From the NCBI GenBank assembly GCA_016874895.1, contig VGSX01000165.1, forward strand, positions 1 through 7,807: 7,807 bases of DNA. Reading direction: 5' to 3'. Source of the DNA: Deltaproteobacteria bacterium. GTDB taxonomy: Bacteria; Desulfobacterota; Desulfobaccia; Desulfobaccales; Desulfobaccaceae. A program made the translations under genes and the position numbers. Below the pieces are notes generated by a model. It made no database searches and was not told the DNA's origin. It worked only from the letters and a program-made list of their open reading frames with translations. Below are positions 1-5,486 of the stretch, one piece after another; the stretch's first letter is position 1; each line of letters begins with the position of its first letter.

Positions 1-68
1 CGCCGGAGGCGCCGGCGTCCTTCCGGGGAATCCGTGGCCACATCGTAAGTGACCAAAACCGTCTGCAT
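1..68 (-). CDS. cas2: Cas2, integrase-associated subunit (5' part only)
   Basis: Only the first 22 codons are present; the gene runs off the left edge. The translation begins MQTVLVTYDVATDSPEGRRR, which matches the start of type I-C Cas2: a first beta strand ending in Tyr8-Asp9-Val10, where Asp9 is the conserved acidic residue of the ferredoxin-like fold, then a Gly-Arg-Arg-Arg stretch opening the first helix. In known systems a Cas2 dimer bridges two Cas1 dimers to form the spacer integration complex. The ATG at 66-68 has GGAGG (minus strand of 76-80) seven bases upstream. The gap to the cas1 stop is 11 bases, and the cas1 TAG shares its G with this Shine-Dalgarno, so translation is probably coupled. 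Full Cas2 in this subtype is about 95 residues, so roughly three quarters is missing here because of the window edge, not because the gene is broken. Confidence 0.93.
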   Translation of the reverse strand, partial: MQTVLVTYDVATDSPEGRRRLR

Positions 69-79
69 GATGCTGCCTC

Positions 80-1111
80 CTACTTATGGACATAAGGAGG
101 GTAAGCCGCCAGGTCGCCCCGCAGGTGGCGGGCCAGCAAGCGGGCCTGGACATGGGGTACCAGTCCCAACGGCATCCGCTGCTGCGCCACCCCATGGAAA
201 ATTTCCTCCTGTTTGCGTTCCTGGTAGGCAACCACCACTTTTTTCCGAGCGGTTTCTTTAAGAAAGACCGCACCTCCAGGGCGTTCTTCGAAATCCTGGG
301 CGGTCACCTGGCGGCGGTTAATAAGAGTCAGAGTAAGGCGATCCGCCAATATCGGCCTTAATTCCTCCATGAGATCAAGTCCCAGGGCCGGCCGTCCCGG
401 TCGGAGGGCGTGGAGAAAGCCCACCTGGGGATCCAAACCGGCGCCCTGGGCCCCGGCCAGGCAATCGCTGAGAAGCAAGGCGTAGAGAAAGGACAGCATG
501 GCGTTGGTGGGGTCCAGGGGTGGCCGACGGGTGCGGCCGGTGACCGCGAAGGTGTCGCGGTCCCCTAAAATCATGTGAGTAAAAGAGGCGAAATAGCTCC
601 GGGCCGCTTCCCCCTCCAGGCCCAAGAGGGAATCCAAATCCTGGGCCTGGGGCACTTCAAACAAGATGCTCGTCAGCAGGCGAGCGGTATCTTCCAGGGG
701 TTGCCGGTCCTCTTCCTTTTCGGTCTCCCGGGCGCTGCGCATCACCACCTGGCGCTGGTTTTTGATCTTACCGGCCACCAGGTGGCGGGCCAACTCCAGG
801 GTAGGGCCGGAGTGGTCCAGGAATTGGTGTTGGGCCCGGCGCAGCAGGACATTACCGGACACCGGCCCTTCCAGGCGGCCCAGGAAACGGCCGGTGCGGC
901 TCAGCCAGGTGACGGCCCGGCCATCCTGGGCGCACCTCCCCAGCAGAAAGGGGGAAATCATCACCTCTCCGAACACCACCAGGGCTCCCAGATGGTGCAA
1001 GGGCACCTGGAGCTTCAATTCCTTCTCCACTTCCACCCGCACGGTTTCGTGATCCAGCCGCAGATAGGCTCCCTGGGTTTGTACATAAAGAGTGTTAAGC
1101 AAAGTTCTCAT
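80..1111 (-). CDS. cas1: Cas1 CRISPR integrase, type I-C
   Basis: A 343-residue Cas1, the normal length for this subtype. Cas1 is the metal-dependent integrase that, with Cas2, inserts prespacers at the leader end of the CRISPR array. The N-terminal beta domain starts MRTLLNTLYVQTQGAYLRLD. The helical catalytic domain shows the three expected metal ligands: Glu166 in GLEGEAARSYF, His234 in GFLHALRPGRPALG, and Asp246 in LDLMEELRP. Asn203 in the DPTNAMLSFLYALL helix is also typical. The frame stays open upstream to an ATG at 1216, but that would add 35 low-complexity residues inside cas4. The ATG at 1111 has GGAGG (1119-1123) seven bases upstream, overlaps the cas4 stop as ATGA (1108-1111), and gives the family's usual N terminus, so I chose it. 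The gene is GC-rich. cas4 lies directly before it and cas2 directly after. Confidence 0.97.
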   Translation of the reverse strand: MRTLLNTLYVQTQGAYLRLDHETVRVEVEKELKLQVPLHHLGALVVFGEVMISPFLLGRCAQDGRAVTWLSRTGRFLGRLEGPVSGNVLLRRAQHQFLDHSGPTLELARHLVAGKIKNQRQVVMRSARETEKEEDRQPLEDTARLLTSILFEVPQAQDLDSLLGLEGEAARSYFASFTHMILGDRDTFAVTGRTRRPPLDPTNAMLSFLYALLLSDCLAGAQGAGLDPQVGFLHALRPGRPALGLDLMEELRPILADRLTLTLINRRQVTAQDFEERPGGAVFLKETARKKVVVAYQERKQEEIFHGVAQQRMPLGLVPHVQARLLARHLRGDLAAYPPYVHK

Positions 1112-1761
1112 GGGTCGTCCTCCACCCGGTAGAGGCCGGAGAGCCACCGGGCCATGCGGCGTTGATCCGCCACCACTTCGGGCAGGCAGGAAGGCCGCAA
1201 GGAACATTGGCGGCAACGCTTGTCATTGGGCGCCGGGGGCAGGTCGGCAGTCGCCAATACCCGGCGCAATTGGGTCACCACCTCCAGAAGGCGACAGCGC
1301 AAGGGGGCATCAAACTTCACTTCCTGGCGGCGGTGGGAAGTGGCATGGAAGAGCGCGCCCCGGGGCACCGGCATTCCCGTCATCTCTTCCAGGCACACGG
1401 CCTGGGCGCAGAGTTGCAAGGCGTCATGTTCCTGCCGTCGGCGGGGGCCGTGCTTGTAGTCCACCGGATAGGGGGTATTCCCGTGAAATTCCACCACATC
1501 CGCCTTGCCGATGAGCCCCCAGCGCCGGGACCACAAGGGCAGGCTGCGTTCCACCCGGATGCCGTCCCGGGTTTCGGCGCCGGGCTGATCCACCAACTCA
1601 TGGACAAACCGCCCCCTCAGGGTATAGAGATTTTCCTCCCACACCAGGTCCACATGAATGAGGGCCGCCTGCCGGGGGCAGTAGCTATAGTGCTGGACGG
1701 CGGAGATGGGAATAAGCTCGTCATCTCCCCAACCATCCGGCGATGCGTCGTCGGCATCCAT
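1108..1761 (-). CDS. cas4: Cas4 prespacer-processing exonuclease, type I-C
   Basis: A 217-residue Cas4 of the RecB-like (PD-(D/E)XK) nuclease family with an Fe-S cluster, at the usual length. Cas4 trims prespacers and sets PAM-correct orientation together with Cas1-Cas2. The four cluster cysteines are visible: Cys28 in HYSYCPRQAAL near the N terminus, and Cys183, Cys186 and Cys192 near the C terminus (KRCRQCSLRPSC). Nuclease motifs appear in order: His54 in RFVHELVD, Asp88 in GKADVVEF, Asp101 and Lys103 in PVDYKHG, and the QLCAQAVCLEE helix (Gln117/Gln120). All key residues are present, so it should be active. The ATG at 1759-1761 has a GGAGGGG-type Shine-Dalgarno (core 1770-1774) eight bases upstream. 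It begins three bases after the cas7c stop and ends overlapping the cas1 start by four bases, which fits functional coupling to Cas1. Confidence 0.96.
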   Translation of the reverse strand: MDADDASPDGWGDDELIPISAVQHYSYCPRQAALIHVDLVWEENLYTLRGRFVHELVDQPGAETRDGIRVERSLPLWSRRWGLIGKADVVEFHGNTPYPVDYKHGPRRRQEHDALQLCAQAVCLEEMTGMPVPRGALFHATSHRRQEVKFDAPLRCRLLEVVTQLRRVLATADLPPAPNDKRCRQCSLRPSCLPEVVADQRRMARWLSGLYRVEDDP

Positions 1762-1764
1762 AAC

Positions 1765-2916
1765 TCACCCCTCCAGGACGGTGAGGGTGACGCCGGGGGG
1801 GAGGCGCAAATCCGGCAAGAGGGTCACATTCTCTGAGAGGGTAGCGCCTTCCGCTAAGGTGACGCCCTCTGGAAGCGTCACCTGGTAATCCAGGAACTGG
1901 CGAGGCGGTGTCTCGTAATTTTTCTCCGACACCTTTATCATTTCGAAGAGTTTATGGGCTGAGGCGTTGCCCTTGGGATTGTCGTGGGAAAAGATGTAAA
2001 GGCCCCGGCAAGCCATCTCGCCCCGGGCGGCGGAGCGGTCGTAGTTAAACATGTTGAGGAGGGCCTCCCAGAAAATTTCCAGGTCATTTTTGGTCACCCC
2101 GGTGCCATTTTTCTCTTTATCGGCGAGGTAGGGACTGAAGAAACCATTGGTTCGATAAAGTCCATAATGAACCAGGGCCTTGCGGGCCATTTCGGTCTCT
2201 TTCCTCTTTCTATCGGCTTCCCGAGTCACAGCTACCCGGGTAATACTGATATCCCGGGGAAAGATCTGGCTGATGGAGCGGGCGAAAGAAAGCTGCATAG
2301 GGCCGCGGACTTGCCCAGCGTTCAAGCCGGTGGATAAAACCGCTCCAAACATGCGGATGTCGTAAAATTTTTCCATAAGCTTAGATCGAGCCTGGCCGCG
2401 TTCTTCAGGAGAGGGCTTGCGGGCCGATTTGGCAATTTGAGAGCTAAGCTCTTTCAGCGCCTTCTCCAAATGCTTCTGGTCATCGGATAAAACTTCAATC
2501 AAGGCGTTCTGGATATCTTTGGCCGAGGTCCCCTGACTTCCATCGTAGGTGAGGGTAAAGGCTTCGTCTGCTTCATCCCAATCAAACCCATCGGGTTGGA
2601 CTTCCTGAAACCAGGCGATAATATCCGCGTCCTTGACGGGTAATTGAGTGAGTTTGATATTAGCGGAGTTATAACCTTCCACGATCAGTCGATTAAGGGC
2701 CACCTGGCTTTGTATAAAAATAGGCTCTTCTTTGATGAGGGCTACATAATCCCGCACCTTGCGCTTCAGACAGACGTCGGTGACCAGGCCGTGCAGGGTG
2801 TCCGGGTCAAAGCGGGGCTGGTTACCGGAATCAGGGTCACCATTAGGATTGCCATTTACTACATCAAAGAGATATACAAAGTCGTGGCGTTTTTGGGGAT
2901 CGGTATGGCTGGACAT
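1765..2916 (-). CDS. cas7: Cas7c (Csd2) Cascade backbone subunit, enlarged
   Basis: Cas7c binds crRNA in several copies to form the filament of the type I-C Cascade. The 383-residue product carries the family's signatures: FDVVNGNPNGDP (residues 17-28), LVTDVCLKRKVRDYV (44-58), YDIRMFGAVLSTGLNAGQVRGP (185-206), ITRVAVT (225-231), YGLYRTNGFFSP (251-262) and DRSAARGEMACRGLYIF (293-309). Family members as I recall are about 280-300 residues. The excess has two sources: an acidic, helix-prone insertion between LNRLIVEGYNSA and FYDIR (roughly 89-178), and a C-terminal tail of six-residue repeats (346-381). The frame can also open at a TTG at 2922 (giving MIM...), but the GAGGAGG site at 2924-2930 is one base from that codon and seven bases from the ATG at 2914-2916, so the ATG is the start. 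It begins two bases after the cas8c stop. Confidence 0.96.
   Translation of the reverse strand: MSSHTDPQKRHDFVYLFDVVNGNPNGDPDSGNQPRFDPDTLHGLVTDVCLKRKVRDYVALIKEEPIFIQSQVALNRLIVEGYNSANIKLTQLPVKDADIIAWFQEVQPDGFDWDEADEAFTLTYDGSQGTSAKDIQNALIEVLSDDQKHLEKALKELSSQIAKSARKPSPEERGQARSKLMEKFYDIRMFGAVLSTGLNAGQVRGPMQLSFARSISQIFPRDISITRVAVTREADRKRKETEMARKALVHYGLYRTNGFFSPYLADKEKNGTGVTKNDLEIFWEALLNMFNYDRSAARGEMACRGLYIFSHDNPKGNASAHKLFEMIKVSEKNYETPPRQFLDYQVTLPEGVTLAEGATLSENVTLLPDLRLPPGVTLTVLEG
1774..1881 (-). repeat. Six-residue (18-base) tandem repeats in the Cas7 C terminus
   Basis: Six consecutive 18-base units encode VTLPEG, VTLAEG, ATLSEN, VTLLPD, LRLPPG and VTLTVL, followed by EG and the stop. The third position is Leu in all six and the second is Thr in five. 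The units are best conserved over the first four. As I recall, ordinary I-C Cas7 proteins end near a single LPEGVTL-like strand, so this looks like expansion of that terminal motif. The bases have diverged more than the residues, which argues for an old duplication kept at protein level. A run of seven C on the coding strand (1795-1801) lies inside the fifth unit. Confidence 0.8.
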
Positions 2917-2918
2917 GA

Positions 2919-3335
2919 TCAAACCTCCTCTTTAGTTGGGGAATTTTCCGGGGCGACCGGGGCGGGCGCCGGGCGCAGGTCAGCCCGCTGTTGGTAAAAC
3001 CCCAGGGCAAATTCAGCCTGCTGGGGCAGGGTCAAAGTGGTAGGAAAGCCTCCGGCGAGATTTAGAGCAGACAAAATTTCCTCAAGCAGCAAGCGCATCT
3101 TTTTATGCCCTTTCTTGTCCCGCCGTAGCTTGGGAAGATATGCCTTTTCGGCCAGGTTTATGAGACTTCCGCCCAGGGTGGCCTTGGGGGTAAGAGAAGC
3201 GCCGCCATAGTAACGGTCCACAATGGTGGTGTTGAGATTTTTGGAAGCCGACCGGCGCTGGGTTTCTTCCAACACGGCCAGGAGACGGCCGCACAAATAA
3301 GCCGGCTCGGTTCGATAGGAAAGAAGTGTCACCAT
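2919..3335 (-). CDS. cas11c: Cas11c small subunit from an internal start in cas8c
   Basis: An in-frame ATG at 3333-3335 (Met482 of Cas8c) would yield a 138-residue protein identical to the Cas8c C-terminal domain. It is preceded by AAAGAGGAGG with eight bases to the ATG, as strong a Shine-Dalgarno as at any gene start in the operon and nearly identical to the one before cas7c. In type I-C systems, shown for Desulfovibrio vulgaris, the small subunit Cas11c is made by internal translation of cas8c in this same region, giving a protein of this size. Cas11 proteins are helical bundles that line the inner face of Cascade and hold the R-loop. The product would hold the AYLCGRLLAVLEETQRR, RYYGGASLTP and LPQQAEFALGFYQQRAD blocks. 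That this start is used here is inferred from the sequence and the precedent. Confidence 0.82.
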   Translation of the reverse strand: MVTLLSYRTEPAYLCGRLLAVLEETQRRSASKNLNTTIVDRYYGGASLTPKATLGGSLINLAEKAYLPKLRRDKKGHKKMRLLLEEILSALNLAGGFPTTLTLPQQAEFALGFYQQRADLRPAPAPVAPENSPTKEEV

Positions 3336-4778
3336 GGTTTGGGCCTCCTCTTTTTTAAAGGTCAGGGCCAGTTTGATGATGGACGCCAATATCCAGAAGT
3401 TTGAGTCTTCCCGTCCCCTGGGAGTTCTGAGCCGTCCTACTGCGGTTTCCAACAGGCCTGAAGGCGGCGGCTCGCCCAGGTAGGCGCAGCGTAACAACCC
3501 GCGCACCAGGTTGGGGCTAAGGTCCAGGCTACCTTTCGTTTTACCCGGCTTCCCGCGGTCAGGGATGTTCTTCAGCACTCCTAGCATGCGGGGGATGGGA
3601 AAGATACGGGGGTCTTCTCCTTGCGGTCCGGCTATTTTTAATCCCTGAAGGTAATTTCTCAACCGGTCTCGTAAGGATGCCAAAGAGACCGCCAACCATT
3701 CCCTTACCACCAGTCTTCCTTTGTTGGCTGAGAGGATAGCCAGGTAAAAAGCATTGTCGGGCAGGTTTACGGAGCCGGCAGCGCCCCCCCAAGGCATCTT
3801 CAGAAACTGATCCAGCAAAGCCAGGGTGGCTACTGCTTCGGGGGCACCGCGATCATCGGGGATGGGGGCCGTCAGAATCGCCAGCAGGTCAAGGGATTCA
3901 TCGGCGACGGTGACTTTCTCCGGTTCTTTTAGCCAAAACACCGCCACCTGGTTACGAAGAGGATTTGACCCAGCACCCTGCCGGTCATCTCGGGCAAGGA
4001 CCCGATTGTGCCGCTCATCCTTCAACAGGTGGTCCAAGGCTTGAGCGCCACCCAAACCGCAGTGCTTGCACAGGCTGGCATTAGTGGTTTGTGGTTTGCC
4101 GAAGGAGTTAAAGGCGGTTTTGTTAAACGAGGTGATCTGGCATTTCTGACCTAGAATCACCACCTCGAGGGGGAGGGTCTGAAGAATTTCCCCGCGATTA
4201 CCACAGATAGAACAATTTCCAGGATGGATGAAGCCACATTCCTGAAACAAGAAATCCCGCCAGAATTCCTGAATTATTTGACGTTCAAAAGGACAAGGCG
4301 GGGAGCCTACGATAAAAGTGACAACATCTTTGGGTTTTATGGGGTTAAGAATCTCGGCCAGTTCTGAGTGTAAAGGTAATGCCTCCAGGAATTGCAGAAT
4401 AGTTGTCAGATCCTTGTCATTGGTTTCTTGGCAGCACTTTTCCAGCAACTGACGGAAAGCCTGGTGGATTAATCTCGTTTCAGGTTCGCTGTCTGGTTCG
4501 GAAATACCGAGAGCGTATCGAGCTTCATCCACCAACAGATAGGGCTTAAGTTTCTTGGCCTTGTGCTCATCAAGACCGATTTTCCCAGAACGGTATCGTC
4601 CCGGCCTGAGTTTGTCAGCAATATCCTTCGGCCCTTCCAGAATCGGTTTTCCTCCTCCGGGGTCCAGGTGAAGTATCCACCGGATAGGGCTTTGCCGGGA
4701 AAATACCTTGTAGCCCAAGGGTGCCAATTCCCCTTCTTCTTGCAGTTTCTTGGCCAGTTGCGTCAGTTCCCTAAGCAT
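2919..4778 (-). CDS. cas8c: Cas8c (Csd1) Cascade large subunit, type I-C
   Basis: A 619-residue Cas8c, near the usual length. In type I-C Cascade the large subunit contacts the PAM and the start of the target and helps recruit Cas3. Visible features: a Csd1-type N terminus; two CxxC pairs, Cys189/Cys192 (NCSICGNRG) and Cys237/Cys240 (LCKHCGLGG), likely binding zinc; the conserved SFNKTAFNSFGK between them (217-228); a central WLAVSLASLRDRL helix (361-373); and the C-terminal conserved blocks AYLCGRLLAVLEETQRR (493-509), RYYGGASLTPKATLGGSLI (522-540) and LPQQAEFALGFYQQRAD (584-600). The ATG at 4776-4778 overlaps the end of cas5c by eight bases and has GGAG (4786-4789) seven bases upstream. The last third can be translated separately as the small subunit from an internal ATG at 3335. 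The tail after residue 600 is Pro/Ala-rich and probably flexible. Confidence 0.95.
   Translation of the reverse strand: MLRELTQLAKKLQEEGELAPLGYKVFSRQSPIRWILHLDPGGGKPILEGPKDIADKLRPGRYRSGKIGLDEHKAKKLKPYLLVDEARYALGISEPDSEPETRLIHQAFRQLLEKCCQETNDKDLTTILQFLEALPLHSELAEILNPIKPKDVVTFIVGSPPCPFERQIIQEFWRDFLFQECGFIHPGNCSICGNRGEILQTLPLEVVILGQKCQITSFNKTAFNSFGKPQTTNASLCKHCGLGGAQALDHLLKDERHNRVLARDDRQGAGSNPLRNQVAVFWLKEPEKVTVADESLDLLAILTAPIPDDRGAPEAVATLALLDQFLKMPWGGAAGSVNLPDNAFYLAILSANKGRLVVREWLAVSLASLRDRLRNYLQGLKIAGPQGEDPRIFPIPRMLGVLKNIPDRGKPGKTKGSLDLSPNLVRGLLRCAYLGEPPPSGLLETAVGRLRTPRGREDSNFWILASIIKLALTFKKEEAQTMVTLLSYRTEPAYLCGRLLAVLEETQRRSASKNLNTTIVDRYYGGASLTPKATLGGSLINLAEKAYLPKLRRDKKGHKKMRLLLEEILSALNLAGGFPTTLTLPQQAEFALGFYQQRADLRPAPAPVAPENSPTKEEV
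2924..2930 (-). promoter_or_regulatory. Ribosome binding site of cas7c (decides the start)
   Basis: The minus strand reads AAAGAGGAGG, then seven bases, then the ATG at 2914-2916. The site lies in the last codons of cas8c (Lys-Glu-Glu-Val-stop). It leaves only one base before the upstream TTG at 2922, so it selects the ATG. The same AAAGAGGAGG string precedes the internal cas11c start. Confidence 0.85.
3344..3350 (-). promoter_or_regulatory. Internal ribosome binding site for cas11c within cas8c
   Basis: The minus strand reads AAAAAAGAGGAGG, followed by eight bases and ATG (3333-3335). The same bases encode Lys-Lys-Glu-Glu-Ala in Cas8c, so the codons for that stretch serve two roles. Its match to the cas7c site supports a selected initiation signal rather than chance. 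Confidence 0.82.
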
Positions 4779-5469
4779 GGCGCCGCTCCAAGTTATAAAG
4801 CTCCTGGTATTTTTCCCCGGGGACTTTCAGGACACCGGCCTCCAACCGGGCAGAAAAAAACAAAGGCTCCGAGTAGCCCTTTGCCTTACGAGGACGGGTA
4901 TCTTGAGAGCCGTGTCTATGGAAAGATAGTTCTTGGCGTCCGTGGTCCTCTATATAGGCCAGATCAAACAGCATGACGCCGATTTCCCGGTCAATCTCAT
5001 CCGGCGTCTCATCGCCCGCCACTTCTTCAAACCAAGCTGGAAATTCACGGGTACCCAGATAAGGGGTGTGATAGCACTGCCCTCGCCCCAATCTGCGTTC
5101 GAATTGGGAAAGATATTTGGCCAGATGGTCCGTGGCATGAGGCATTAGTTTTAAGTCGGCGCCGATCACATAAGCCACGTTTTGCAGGACCAAACTGACC
5201 CGCTGTTGCCTTTGGTTTTCGATAAATACCGGATGCCCCCCCTGGCGTTCGGCCAGTTCGTTCCTCATAATGGTGACTTCCTTGATGGGATTGAGCACCC
5301 ATATTTCTCGTATTTCCCAGCGAAACTCCGGTTTCCAGAAGATGGCCTCCAATAGTCCCCGGGCGGCGCTGGGGGTCATCACCGGATAGCTCACCCGCTC
5401 TACCTTAAATTCCGGCCGGGAAAAACAGGCAAAATCACCCCTCACTTTGAGTATGACATGAGCCTTCAT
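4771..5469 (-). CDS. cas5: Cas5c (Cas5d), crRNA-processing endoribonuclease and 5' handle cap
   Basis: In type I-C, which lacks Cas6, Cas5c cuts the pre-crRNA repeat and stays bound to the 5' handle. The 232-residue protein has an RRM-like N-terminal domain and family motifs: SYPVMTPSAARGLLEAIFWKP (27-47), FIENQRQQR (82-90), AYVIGADLKL (99-108), the basic FERRLGRGQCYHTPYLGTREFPAWF region (123-147) and a C-terminal EPLFFSARLEAGVL strand. The catalytic triad reported for Bacillus halodurans Cas5d is Tyr46, Lys116, His117. By motif position these fall at Tyr28, Lys118 and Tyr119, so the His appears replaced by Tyr. That alignment is from memory. The frame also allows a TTG at 5490, but GGAGG (5476-5480) six bases before the ATG at 5467-5469 picks the ATG, 17 bases after the cas3 stop. 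The end overlaps the cas8c start by eight bases. Confidence 0.95.
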   Translation of the reverse strand: MKAHVILKVRGDFACFSRPEFKVERVSYPVMTPSAARGLLEAIFWKPEFRWEIREIWVLNPIKEVTIMRNELAERQGGHPVFIENQRQQRVSLVLQNVAYVIGADLKLMPHATDHLAKYLSQFERRLGRGQCYHTPYLGTREFPAWFEEVAGDETPDEIDREIGVMLFDLAYIEDHGRQELSFHRHGSQDTRPRKAKGYSEPLFFSARLEAGVLKVPGEKYQELYNLERRHA

Positions 5470-5475
5470 CGCCGT

Positions 5476-5480
5476 CCTCC
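5476..5480 (-). promoter_or_regulatory. Ribosome binding site of cas5c (decides the start)
   Basis: GGAGG on the minus strand lies six bases before the ATG at 5467-5469. The upstream in-frame TTG at 5490 has no such site, overlaps the cas3 stop and would add seven residues (MTTWRTA) not typical of the family. The shorter start is preferred. Confidence 0.8.
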
Positions 5481-5486
5481 AGGTTG

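Noticed and set aside
575..1132. A 185-residue open frame on the plus strand, antisense to cas1
   Set aside because: It mirrors the high-GC coding sequence of cas1, has no recognisable domain, and cas1 on the other strand is unambiguous.
1112..1216. An N-terminal extension of Cas1 starting at 1216
   Set aside because: The extra 35 residues overlap cas4, are low-complexity Pro/Gly-rich and lie upstream of a well-placed GGAGG and an ATGA overlap at 1108-1111.
1162..1836. A 224-residue open frame on the plus strand, antisense to cas4 and the end of cas7c
   Set aside because: It is a shadow of GC-rich cas4, which has all four Fe-S cysteines and the nuclease motifs. The antisense product matches nothing I recognise.
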